Below, in pieces: positions 18,647-25,614 of a stretch of 64,000 nucleotides of DNA (its first letter is position 1; each line of letters opens with the position of its first letter). A program made the translations under genes and the position numbers. The notes below the pieces were generated by a model. The model saw only the letters and a program-made list of their open reading frames with translations. It did not search any database and was not told the origin of the DNA. This stretch comes from Candidatus Thiodictyon syntrophicum (GTDB lineage: Bacteria; Pseudomonadota; Gammaproteobacteria; Chromatiales; Chromatiaceae), in the NCBI RefSeq assembly GCF_002813775.1, contig NZ_CP020370.1, forward strand, positions 4,241,501 to 4,305,500. The letters are read 5' to 3'.

Positions 18647-18773
18647 GCGTGAGACCTCTTTTCCTGTGCATTAACGACTGGCAGCAACGCTGATTGGGTT
18701 ACACCAGATCTTTTCTTTGCTACCGGGGCAGGAGAATTTGGGATACTGTGGTCTGTCCTCCATTCTCGCCAAC

Positions 18774-18959
18774 TTACGGCCCTGCGTATCTCCGAAGCGC
18801 ATTATTCACCGGTTCAGCGTCCGGAAACAGTCTATGCAACTCGGGCTCTATCGGAGCTGCATTCGTCCCTTCACGATACCGAGCAGCATATTTTCCGCGT
18901 TCTCCAGACTTGATCAGATCGGCGGGGTATTCTGGTCGCAACGTGTCATCGTTGTTCAT
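18774..18959 (-). CDS. Short antitoxin-like protein paired with a BrnT remnant
   Basis: 61 residues. The pattern R-P-E-Y-x(4)-K-S-G-E-R-G-K-Y-x-A-R-Y-R-E-G-T-N followed by E-x-H-R-L-F-P-D-A-E-x-V-N-x-A-L-R is the same as that in the C-terminal half of 19065-19349. These small proteins often follow BrnT-type toxin genes. Its start overlaps the end of a BrnT-like fragment by 14 bp. The last residues (RRYAGP) look eroded. Confidence 0.5.
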   Translation of the reverse strand: MNNDDTLRPEYPADLIKSGERGKYAARYREGTNAAPIEPELHRLFPDAEPVNNALRRYAGP

Positions 18960-19062
18960 AGGCTTTGCGCTCTGGAGGCGTCATGTGGCGGGCCGAAACT
19001 ATTCGGATTGCGTCTTCTGTCTCGGTGAACGAGATAACGAGGAATCTCCCTGATTCCTTTCC
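18946..19062 (-). pseudogene. C-terminal fragment of a BrnT-family toxin
   Basis: The frame ending at TGA 18946 reads IGGKESGRFLVISFTETEDA then IRIVSARHMTPPERKAYEQR, matching the C-terminal half of BrnT RNase toxins (G-R-x-L-V-V...R-I-I-S-A-R-x-A-T-x-x-E-R-x-x-Y-E). The N-terminal half with the first catalytic residues is absent and the frame runs back into the 3' end of the neighbouring antitoxin gene. Inactive toxin is inferred. Confidence 0.55.
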
Positions 19063-19064
19063 AC

Positions 19065-19349
19065 CTATTTCTGCGCCGTTGCTTCCTTGTTTGCGAGGTC
19101 CAGCAGTAAACGCAAGGCTCTGTTCACAGAATTTGAGTCGCGAAATACACGAGCTACGTCAGAGTCCAGCAACACGACGTTTGTGCCTTCGCGATACGCC
19201 TCATAATGTTTGCCGCGCACGCCTGCCGAAAAATCATACTCGGGTCTCATGTCGGATTTTTCAAATTCGTGGAACCATTCCCGCAGGCAGGCAAAGTCCT
19301 GAGGTGGTAGATCACGAATACGCGCTTCAATAGATTCGACTTCGCTCAT
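19065..19349 (-). CDS. Chimeric antitoxin-like protein
   Basis: 94 residues in two recognisable parts. Residues 1-30 (VESIEARIRDLPPQDFACLREWFHEFE) match the N-terminus of small RelE-partner antitoxins. Residues 33-85 (RPEYDFSAGVRGKHYEAYREGTN, then VVLLDSDVARVFRDSNSVNRALRLLL) match the BrnT-associated type at 18774-18959. The junction is in frame. Either a natural two-domain antitoxin or, more likely, a fusion created by deletion between neighbouring modules. Its downstream toxin is only a fragment. Confidence 0.55.
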   Translation of the reverse strand: MSEVESIEARIRDLPPQDFACLREWFHEFEKSDMRPEYDFSAGVRGKHYEAYREGTNVVLLDSDVARVFRDSNSVNRALRLLLDLANKEATAQK

Positions 19350-19363
19350 AACAGCACATCTAA

Positions 19364-19579
19364 TTAAGCCAGGCCCCTTTCCCGCTGTATTTCCTTTGTC
19401 TTGGATTCCGGACGAGAATTCGACAGTTGCTCTTCCATCACAAGAGCATAAGCATCCCTGATATTATCTTCCAGTTCATCAAGTGTCTCGCCCTGACTGA
19501 AAACGCCAGGCACTTCCTGCAACTTGCCGACATACCAGTCGACATCAATCCAATACTCAAGCGTGAACTGCTGCTGCAT
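19364..19579 (-). CDS. HicB-like antitoxin, orphan
   Basis: 71 residues from ATG 19579 (MQQQFTLEYWIDVDWYVGKL); longer in-frame starts exist up to 19648. The pattern VDWYVGKLQEVPGVFSQGETLDELEDNIRDAYALVMEEQ is the HicB/UPF0150 partial RNase-H fold. No HicA toxin lies on either side, so it is probably orphaned. It sits in the AT-richer toxin-antitoxin cluster. Confidence 0.6.
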   Translation of the reverse strand: MQQQFTLEYWIDVDWYVGKLQEVPGVFSQGETLDELEDNIRDAYALVMEEQLSNSRPESKTKEIQRERGLA

Positions 19580-19649
19580 TGTACTCACCATTTTGTGGTG
19601 GCTACGTAATCGGATCTCTGGCTTACGAAGGGGTATAGGGGGCAGCACC

Positions 19650-19901
19650 CTTAATCAGCAGGTTTCGTCGTAAAGGGTACTGACCAAAATGGCGGACCCG
19701 ACCCTATTGCCCCGACGGCGAGGTTCTTTCAGGCTGCCCGCTTCAAAGTCGCAGAATTTTGAATCAGAATTGTAGGGTCGAGGTTTGTTGGAGGTACCGG
19801 CCGATTGGTCTCGCGCAAAAGATCCAATAGCCGAACCAACTCGCCGAATTTCATGGGAGGTAAAGGGGCCAGGAGGAAAAGGGGCTTTGACCCTTTTTCC
19901 C
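19650..19901. other. Intergenic stretch without a recognisable gene
   Basis: No ORF with protein-like sequence and no clear repeat is visible in this 250-bp gap of the toxin-antitoxin island. Confidence 0.4.
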
Positions 19902-20180
19902 TTAGGCTTTTTTCAATTGCTTAAGTAAGCCGCTATATTCCGCATGAGTTCCCGCCCAGAACCAAACGATTTTCTCACCGTTCAGAGTTCCGACTGCTCT
20001 GTAATCTTTGGTGATTCGCACGGAGTAAACTGGTAGGCTTGAATGGACTCTCTTGAAGTTCAAACTTGGGTACCAGGGATCGTCACGAAATAAAGTATAG
20101 GCATCCTTCGCTTTGTCTTGAATATCCCGCGGCAATGCATGAAAGCATTTCCAGAACTTTTCGGTGGCTCTTGAAATCAC
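19902..20180 (-). CDS. RelE/HigB-like toxin, second copy
   Basis: 92 residues, same family as 18189-18449: F-W-K-C-F-H-A-L-P, DPWYPSLNFKRV, VRITKDYRAVG and IVWFWAGTHAEY align along the whole length, although the two are clearly diverged. It starts within the last codons of its antitoxin gene (4-bp overlap), indicating a coupled type II module. Predicted ribosome-dependent or free mRNA endonuclease. Confidence 0.75.
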   Translation of the reverse strand: MISRATEKFWKCFHALPRDIQDKAKDAYTLFRDDPWYPSLNFKRVHSSLPVYSVRITKDYRAVGTLNGEKIVWFWAGTHAEYSGLLKQLKKA

Positions 20181-20395
20181 AGCTTATTCGGGTCGAGTTC
20201 GGTTGTCATACCTTGCGCTTCCTCCCGCAAAGCCTCGGCAGCCATCTGGGCCAAAACGTCCTCTGATTCAGAGAAAAGTTCATCCCATTTTCTTTCTGAT
20301 TCGAACTCGTCAAGAAGTGTTCTGGCAAGAATGTTTTGCTCTAAGGCAGGGAGCTTTGAGGCGACTTCAAAAGCTTTCTCAAGCAAGCTAGTCAT
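20177..20395 (-). CDS. Antitoxin partner of the adjacent RelE-like toxin
   Basis: 72 acidic residues, MTSLLEKAFEVASKLPALEQNILARTLLDEFESERKWDELFSES..., a pattern common to short antitoxins of RelE-type pairs (A-S-K-L-P-x-x-E-Q-x-x-L-A-x-x-L-L-D-E-x-x-S-E-x-K-W-D-E-L-F). It overlaps the toxin start by 4 bp. Unrelated in sequence to the antitoxin at 18446-18646. Confidence 0.7.
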   Translation of the reverse strand: MTSLLEKAFEVASKLPALEQNILARTLLDEFESERKWDELFSESEDVLAQMAAEALREEAQGMTTELDPNKL

Positions 20396-20435
20396 GGCAC
20401 TCTTCTCTTACTTCACATTTCGATGATGAAAGAAA

Positions 20436-20655
20436 AGGGCTCTGACCCGAATGGCACTGACTTAAGCCGCAAGCATCGCAGAAACAATCGGTTACGACGC
20501 GGCGAAGCGAGCGAAAAACCGTTGCGGACCAGGCAGGAGCCAGGAAACACCCAGGAAAATGCCGCTTCCACTCAGGTGACTGCTTGTCGATCCGCCTGTA
20601 AGTCATTGCTTTATAGATGCCGCACCTTAAGTCAGTGCCATTCGGCTCTGACCCC
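20436..20655. repeat. About 200-bp inverted-repeat element, intact copy
   Basis: Ends carry a perfect 20-bp inverted repeat, CCGAATGGCACTGACTTAAG at 20447-20466 and its complement at 20626-20645. The inner part is homologous to a second copy at about 20973-22309 that is split by an IS. The ends also match the IS4-like remnant at 17892. It looks like a non-autonomous (MITE-like) derivative. Confidence 0.75.
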
Positions 20656-20972
20656 TTTTTCTCTTAGACGGATGGCGGTGTTGGGCGTGCCAGACAGATT
20701 CTGTCTACCTCAAGATCTCCCGGCCTCCCCGAGCCCGATCTCCCCCCGCTCCCCGCCTCAGTCCCCAAGAGCCTAGCGCACGCCCCCCAACCCGTCAACC
20801 CACGCGGAAAAATTCGTGTCTCTCCGTAACAATAGCTTAACAAATCAAGTATAAAGGCACCCGCTGTCCACGACGCCGCAGGCCCTCCGGGCGGCCCGCA
20901 ATCGTCGTTCGGGCAGGATCGAACCGGCACCTGCCGCAGGCCGACGCATGACGGGGGGCCGGCGCTCGAAAA

Positions 20973-21043
20973 GGAAACAATCGGTTGCGATGCCGGGAAT
21001 CGCGCGAAAAACCGTTCCGGACCGGCCAAGAGCCGGGAAACAC
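20973..21043. repeat. Left part of the second 200-bp element copy, interrupted by an IS
   Basis: From GAAACAATCGGTTGCGATG to GGGAAACAC it parallels 20482-20553 of the intact copy. It ends exactly at the IS boundary with the target duplication GGAAACAC (21036-21043). The outer 20-bp left end is missing. Confidence 0.7.
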
Positions 21044-22206
21044 GGCACTGGTTCAGTTTGGTTCTTCCTTATCCTTATGTTTTTGTAGTATTTTTATAAC
21101 CTGGGCTGTCGAACTCTAAGGACCTCATCCCACGAGAGTCCCTGCTGGAGAATCCCCAGAGCCACCGCAGGAACCTGTTTTGTCGTGAAGTGGCTGCGAA
21201 TAAAGTTATGGACAATCCACAACATATCCAATGTTCTTTGCAAACCAGAAATGCTCTTCGCGTACGTATTCGTTCGGCGGCGATAAGCAGAATTCTTTCG
21301 CCGAAATGAAGCGTTCGATGCTTCCAAATGATTAGCATGAATATCGGCTGGCGTCACATCTTGATCGGTTTCTGGATGCTCCGGATGAGGGGTTTCGTAT
21401 TTGGGACGCGAGTGCCCCGTTCTATCAGTTCCTTTCCCTTTATTCTTAAGGCGCACCTTCACACCGCGACGAAGCACTTTCGGTGGGCGGCCGCGTTTTC
21501 CGGTTCGCAATACTTCGTGGCAAATTTCAAACAGGAGATTGCCATACCGACGTTCCCCGTCGGTGACTAGAGTGACATCGCCAGTACGCAGGATGACATC
21601 TCTAAGTATTTGTATGGCATATGAAAATAGGCTGCGATCCTTTTTCCCGCACTGAAGCGCCCAGATAAATCGACTTGCCCTTTCCATCAGTACGATCGTC
21701 CAGCCTTCACAATCCTCCGGGGGGACATTCCTATTCACTTTCGTATAAAGCTCATCACCTTCGATCAGTTGCTCAATAAAGGTGTGCGTCAGGGCATATA
21801 TGACCAGCACATCCTTGCAATCGGCCAGGCGACGCTCCCATAGGAGCAACGTATTCTTCGCAATCGCGAAGGCCCGGCAGGCGGCGTTCAAGCCGATCCC
21901 CTCAGTGCGCGTTTTGAGCACTTGAATGATGAAGCTGGTCGGTTTCCTGAGCCCCTCGATAAGGGTGGCTTTGGTCTCGGAAAAGAGCCTATTGCAACTT
22001 TGACATCGCCACAGCAAACGCGTACCGTTATGACCGGTTTGATACGTCTTGTGATGCCGACAATTCTGTGAATTGCAATGAGGGCATGTCCATTGTCCGT
22101 TCAAGAAGTTCTCACTTATTCAAAAAGTGACGGAAACCCGCGCCGAACTAGATATATTACATATATTTCAATGTCTTGTAAACAGGAATTAAACTGAACC
22201 AGTGCC
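21044..22206 (-). mobile_element. Complete IS1-like insertion sequence
   Basis: Bounded by 16-bp perfect terminal inverted repeats, GGCACTGGTTCAGTTT at 21044-21059 and its complement at 22191-22206, and flanked by an 8-bp direct repeat GGAAACAC (21036-21043 and 22207-22214). The length is 1163 bp and it contains one transposase gene with no visible lesion. Ends, duplication and intact gene together indicate a recent insertion. Confidence 0.92.
21094..22104 (-). CDS. IS1-family-like transposase (single-ORF type)
   Basis: 336 residues. An N-terminal zinc-finger-like region (CPHCNSQNC...WRCQSCNRLFSETKAT, about residues 7-46) resembles IS1 InsA, followed by a helix-turn-helix-like stretch (GIGLNAACRAFAIAKNTLLLWERRL). 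DDE-type residues are suggested by EGDELYTKV, VTDGERRYGN and HLEASNASFRRKNSAYRRRTNTYAKSI; the last is the IS1-type signature. The full-length protein without frameshift fits the ISMhu11-like branch of IS1 that encodes transposase in one ORF. Confidence 0.85.
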   Translation of the reverse strand: MNGQWTCPHCNSQNCRHHKTYQTGHNGTRLLWRCQSCNRLFSETKATLIEGLRKPTSFIIQVLKTRTEGIGLNAACRAFAIAKNTLLLWERRLADCKDVLVIYALTHTFIEQLIEGDELYTKVNRNVPPEDCEGWTIVLMERASRFIWALQCGKKDRSLFSYAIQILRDVILRTGDVTLVTDGERRYGNLLFEICHEVLRTGKRGRPPKVLRRGVKVRLKNKGKGTDRTGHSRPKYETPHPEHPETDQDVTPADIHANHLEASNASFRRKNSAYRRRTNTYAKSISGLQRTLDMLWIVHNFIRSHFTTKQVPAVALGILQQGLSWDEVLRVRQPRL

Positions 22207-22309
22207 GGAAACACCGCGGAAAATGTCGCATCCACTCAACTGACTGCTTGTCGATCCGCCTGTAACTGGCTGATTCGTCAGTGCCGCGGCTTAAGTCAGT
22301 GCCATTCGG
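22207..22309. repeat. Right part of the second 200-bp element copy
   Basis: Begins with the second target-duplication copy GGAAACAC (22207-22214) and ends with the element's terminal 20 bp (22290-22309). The segment GACTGCTTGTCGATCCGCCT is identical to the intact copy. Its end supplies the stop codon of the adjacent monooxygenase-like gene. Confidence 0.8.
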
Positions 22310-22608
22310 GCCTGATCCCAAGACTGGAAGTGATGGACCCAACATTCGACAACGAATCTCTCCATACCAGGAGGGATCACGGGCTGGTTCCATTGTGCGC
22401 CGGCAAATGCAATCAATGCCGCCTCGTCCTCCCACTGAGAAATCATTGCATACTCATCGGGCGTCCATTTCGATGGCTGAAGAATAGCGACCGAAATAAA
22501 GCCCGGAGCCGCATCAACCGCGTGAACGGAAATCGACGAAAACTTTTCCTCGAACTCCCGGCGGAGATTTGCATCGATGCGAACGCGAAATACTCTTGTG
22601 ATAGGCAC
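22291..22608 (-). CDS. Antibiotic biosynthesis monooxygenase (ABM)-domain protein
   Basis: 105 residues with the dimeric ferredoxin-like ABM pattern: VFRVRIDANLRREFEEKF, then PGFISVAILQPSKWTPDEYAMISQWEDEAALIAFAGA. Small proteins of this fold act as heme- or quinone-modifying enzymes or as unknown accessory proteins. The last codons (ARMALT and the TAA) lie inside the end of the adjacent 200-bp repeat element, so the native C-terminus was probably replaced when the element arrived. Function after this change is uncertain. Confidence 0.65.
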   Translation of the reverse strand: MPITRVFRVRIDANLRREFEEKFSSISVHAVDAAPGFISVAILQPSKWTPDEYAMISQWEDEAALIAFAGAQWNQPVIPPGMERFVVECWVHHFQSWDQARMALT

Positions 22609-22689
22609 AGCCGTTGAACCCTTGAGCGTTGGGCTTCACAAGCGCCCGAGCGAGCGGCCTCGATCATCGTTCCGGCCACTTCGGTCACG

Positions 22690-22759
22690 ACGAGGTCGCT
22701 GGTCCGCACAGCGGACCCTACGGGCGCGACGCCTTCCCGTAGGGTCCGCTGTGCGGACC
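22690..22759. repeat. Palindromic repeat, perfect 24-bp arms
   Basis: Arms 22701-22724 and 22736-22759 (core GCACAGCGGACCCTACGGG) are exact inverted repeats with an 11-nt loop. The same unit sits inside hrpA (9127-9240). Confidence 0.85.
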
Positions 22760-22810
22760 GCGTACGCGCCGGCCGGAACGCCGATCAAGGCCGAGCGAGC
22801 AACAACACTA

Positions 22811-22870
22811 ATCCGGCGTGCGCGCGCACAAACGCCGATCACCGCACTGCGGTCGACGCGCACGCCGGAT
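22811..22870. repeat. Inverted repeat next to the ppiD stop codon
   Basis: ATCCGGCGTGCGCG (22811-22824) is mirrored at 22857-22870 around a 32-bp interior that includes CACCGCACTGCGGTCG. It lies 5 bp after the ppiD stop and could form a large hairpin, but there is no T-run, so it is not called a terminator. Confidence 0.6.
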
Positions 22871-22875
22871 AGAGA

Positions 22876-24795
22876 TCAACCCTCGCGCGCCTTGACCGTC
22901 TTGCGCTCGATCTTGGCCCGCTGCAGCATATCCTTGATCACGGCATCGTAGGCCTGGCGGCCCATCAACTGACCAAGCATGGCGGCCGGGTCGGGGGTGC
23001 CGGGCTTGGGGGCGGGCTCGACCTTTCCATCCTCAACCTTGGTAATGCGCACGATGGCGGCGTCGCCGTCCTCCAGGGTGGCGGTCCCGACGCTGGCCCC
23101 GCCCGCGGGCGGGACCGGGAGTGTGAAGGCGAGGGTGCGCACCTGGGCTGGGACCTTGGGGTCGGTCCGGCCGATCAGCCCGCCCTCCTCCACCTTGGTA
23201 TCGCCCGCCACTGCCGCCCAGTCCGCACCGCCGCGCAGTTTCTCCGCCCCGCTGGCCGCCTCGGCCGCCGCGGCCTTTTTCGCACGCTCTTTGCGCAAAT
23301 CGGCCGCGATCTCGTCGCGCACCTCCGCCAGCGGGCGGGCGGACGCCTCGCGGTGGTCCACCACCCGCAGTACCACGGTCTGCAAGACCTCCTTTTCGGG
23401 CTCGATCAGGTCGCTGTTGCGGCGTTCGGTCAGAACCTCTTCGCTGAAGGCGGCGGCGGTCACCTTCGGGTGTCCGAGGATACCCTCGCCACCCTTGCGC
23501 CCCACCCAGTCGCTCTGCTGAACCTCCAGACCCAGTTCCTTGGCGGCCGGTGCCAGGCTGTCGGACGTTTCATAGACCAGATTCGGCAGGCGCTCCCCCA
23601 GGTCGTAGAAGAGTGCCTCGGCCTTCTGTTTTGCCACTTCGCCGCGCAGTTGCTCCTGGACCTCGGCGAAGGGTTTGACTGCCGCGGGCGTGATGGATTC
23701 CACCTCGATCAGGTGGTAGCCGAAGCGCGAGCGCACCGGTTCGCTGACCTCACCGACCGGCAGGGCAAAGGCGGACTGCTCGAAGGCGGGGTCCATGATG
23801 CCCTTTTCGATCTCGCCCAGAGACCCGCCTTGGCTCGCGCTCCCCGGGTCCTTGGAGACGGCCTTGGCGACCACGTCGAAGGCCTCCCCGTCCGCGAGGC
23901 GTTTGCGCACCCCCTCAATCTCCGCCAGCACCGCCGCGGCGGCCGCCGCATCGGCGTCCGGGGGCACCGTGAGCAGGATGTGCCTGACGCGGCGCCGCTC
24001 GGGCTGACCGAAACGGGCCTGATTGGCGTCGTAGACCCGGCGGATGTCCTCCTCGGCGACCGTGGTCCGACCCGCGAGGGCGGCGGCGTCAAGGACCAGA
24101 TAGTCGAGCTTGACCTGTTCCGGGACCTCGAAGCGCGCGGCGTTGGCCTCGTAGTAGGCGCTGATCGCCTGATCGTCGATGGGCTCATCGGTCAGAAAGC
24201 GGCTGACCGGGACCCGCAGCCAGGCCAGTTCGCGTTGTTGCCCGACGAGGCGCTGATACTGTTCCCGCTCCGTCTGAGTGACCAGCTCACTGCCGGCGAC
24301 GGCCCGTATGAGCTGCGTGCCGACGATCTCCCGGCGCTGTTGCGCCTCGAACATCGCGGGCGAAAGCCCTTGATATTTAAGGACCTGCTCATAGGACGCG
24401 GCGTCGAAGCGTCCGTCGCGCTGGAACGCCGGTTCGGCCAAGATGCGCCCGCGCAGTTCCTGGTCCGAGACCCGCAGACCCATGCGCGCGGCGACATCGG
24501 TGAGCAAGGTCTCACGAATCATCTCGTCCAGGACCTCCAGGCGCAGGCGCTTGTCATCGAACTGGGCCGGGTCATAGGTGGCCCCCAGGCGTTCGCGCAG
24601 TTGGATGCGCGCGTTCTGGACGCGCTGATCCAGGTCCCGCTCGGTGATCTCCTGCCCGTTGACCAGGGCCGCCACCGGTTCGGCCCCACCCCCCACATAG
24701 GATTGAATCCCCCAGAGGGCGAACGGAATACTGATCAGGATGATGATGACCCAGGCGAACCAGCCCTTGGCGCGATCATGGATTTGCTGCAGCAT
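22876..24795 (-). CDS. ppiD: Periplasmic folding chaperone / peptidyl-prolyl isomerase D
   Basis: 639 residues from MLQQIHDRAKGWFAWVIIILI; the frame is open further upstream, but that part crosses two tRNA genes. One N-terminal transmembrane helix (about 12-33) anchors it in the inner membrane; a SurA_N-like chaperone region follows, then a parvulin (PPIC) domain around RHILLTVPPDADAAAA...AFALPVGEVSEPVRSRFGYHLIEV, and a second degenerate parvulin-like region. PpiD assists folding of proteins leaving the Sec translocon. The hupB-tRNA-ppiD arrangement downstream of lon is typical of gammaproteobacteria. Confidence 0.94.
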   Translation of the reverse strand: MLQQIHDRAKGWFAWVIIILISIPFALWGIQSYVGGGAEPVAALVNGQEITERDLDQRVQNARIQLRERLGATYDPAQFDDKRLRLEVLDEMIRETLLTDVAARMGLRVSDQELRGRILAEPAFQRDGRFDAASYEQVLKYQGLSPAMFEAQQRREIVGTQLIRAVAGSELVTQTEREQYQRLVGQQRELAWLRVPVSRFLTDEPIDDQAISAYYEANAARFEVPEQVKLDYLVLDAAALAGRTTVAEEDIRRVYDANQARFGQPERRRVRHILLTVPPDADAAAAAAVLAEIEGVRKRLADGEAFDVVAKAVSKDPGSASQGGSLGEIEKGIMDPAFEQSAFALPVGEVSEPVRSRFGYHLIEVESITPAAVKPFAEVQEQLRGEVAKQKAEALFYDLGERLPNLVYETSDSLAPAAKELGLEVQQSDWVGRKGGEGILGHPKVTAAAFSEEVLTERRNSDLIEPEKEVLQTVVLRVVDHREASARPLAEVRDEIAADLRKERAKKAAAAEAASGAEKLRGGADWAAVAGDTKVEEGGLIGRTDPKVPAQVRTLAFTLPVPPAGGASVGTATLEDGDAAIVRITKVEDGKVEPAPKPGTPDPAAMLGQLMGRQAYDAVIKDMLQRAKIERKTVKAREG

Positions 24796-24843
24796 GTCTC
24801 GATACTCGAACGGGGCCAGGAAGGAACGACTTGGGCACAAATG

Positions 24844-24880
24844 AAAACGGGGTATCCGTGACGGATACCCCGCTTTTTCG
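24844..24880 (-). terminator. Strong hairpin terminator after tRNA-Asp (potentially bidirectional)
   Basis: CGGGGTATCCGT (24848-24859) and ACGGATACCCCG (24861-24872) form a near-perfect stem. On the minus strand TTTT follows; on the plus strand CTTTTT follows. It would end the tRNA transcript before ppiD. Confidence 0.8.
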
Positions 24881-24883
24881 GGT

Positions 24884-24960
24884 TGGCGGAGCGGACGGGG
24901 CTCGAACCCGCGACCCCCGGCGTGACAGGCCGGTATTCTAACCAACTGAACTACCGCTCC
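24884..24960 (-). tRNA. tRNA-Asp (anticodon GTC)
   Basis: Minus strand: acceptor GGAGCGG/CCGCTCC, D-arm GTTCAGTTGGTTAGAAT, anticodon loop CTGTCAC giving GTC, T-arm CGGGTTCGAGCCCCG, discriminator G and encoded CCA, 77 nt. Shares a likely transcript with tRNA-Val just upstream. Confidence 0.95.
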
Positions 24961-25006
24961 AAAACTATCCGTCACACGACGCCTCCCGCTTGGGTGACGC
25001 AGGGCT

Positions 25007-25082
25007 TGGTGGGTGCTGCAGGGATCGAACCTGCGACCCTCGCCTTGTAAGGGCGATGCTCTCCCAGCTGAGCTAAGCACCC
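25007..25082 (-). tRNA. tRNA-Val (anticodon TAC)
   Basis: Minus strand: acceptor GGGTGCT/AGCACCC, D-arm GCTCAGCTGGGAGAGC, anticodon loop CTTACAA giving TAC, T-arm GCAGGTTCGATCCCTGC, discriminator A and encoded CCA, 76 nt. Confidence 0.95.
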
Positions 25083-25146
25083 CGCATGGGTACCCTGAGA
25101 GTGACCTGGTGAGAGCTACCTGGTGGGGCACCTCAACAACGGAAGA

Positions 25147-25419
25147 CTATTGTATCGCATCCTTGAGGGCCTTTCCAGCCTTGAAACCTGGGGTCTTGGA
25201 GGCCGCGATCTCGATGGCTGCGCCGGTCTGGGGATTGCGCCCCGTGCGCGCCGCCCGCTCCTTGACGGAGAAGGTGCCGAAACCGATCAGGGACACCGTG
25301 TCTCCGTTCTTCAGGGCCAGCGCAATTTCTTCAGTCAAGGCATCCAAGGCCCGGCCGGCGGCCGCCTTCGGGATATCACCCGCCTCAGCCATCTTCTCGA
25401 TCAGATCCGACTTATTCAT
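25147..25419 (-). CDS. hupB: DNA-binding protein HU-beta
   Basis: 90 residues from [20 protein letters not shown]. The HU/IHF fold is clear: dimerisation helices, [21 protein letters not shown] (HU signature, about residues 46-66), then [22 protein letters not shown] nucleoid-associated histone-like protein that bends DNA. It lies after lon, the usual position of hupB, and before the tRNA pair. The upstream in-frame ATG at 25452 is rejected because it extends beyond the family N-terminus. Confidence 0.96.
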   Translation of the reverse strand: MNKSDLIEKMAEAGDIPKAAAGRALDALTEEIALALKNGDTVSLIGFGTFSVKERAARTGRNPQTGAAIEIAASKTPGFKAGKALKDAIQ

Positions 25420-25614
25420 TTTTCCCCCAATCTCATGGCTACTGTTCCGCAATTACACATTGCCCACGGCTGCTGTCCGTTACCCCGGCCCCTGCCGGGA
25501 CGCTCCGGTAACCGCAACCGGGGGCGCTGTGCCCACCCCCGAATGCTAAGGCGGAAGTCCGTGGCGGAGCAACCGGGTTTTGACCGACAGCAGCGAAAAT
25601 GGGCAAAAAAACCC

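Noticed and set aside
22811-22870. Inverted repeat after ppiD as a Rho-independent terminator
   Set aside because: The stem is strong but the interior is long and there is no T-run on either side.
24796-25131. N-terminal extension of ppiD
   Set aside because: It would translate through tRNA-Asp and tRNA-Val; the normal PpiD N-terminus begins at 24795.
25590-25614. T-run after the lon stop codon as a terminator
   Set aside because: A run of seven T on the minus strand exists, but I could not find a convincing stem before it.
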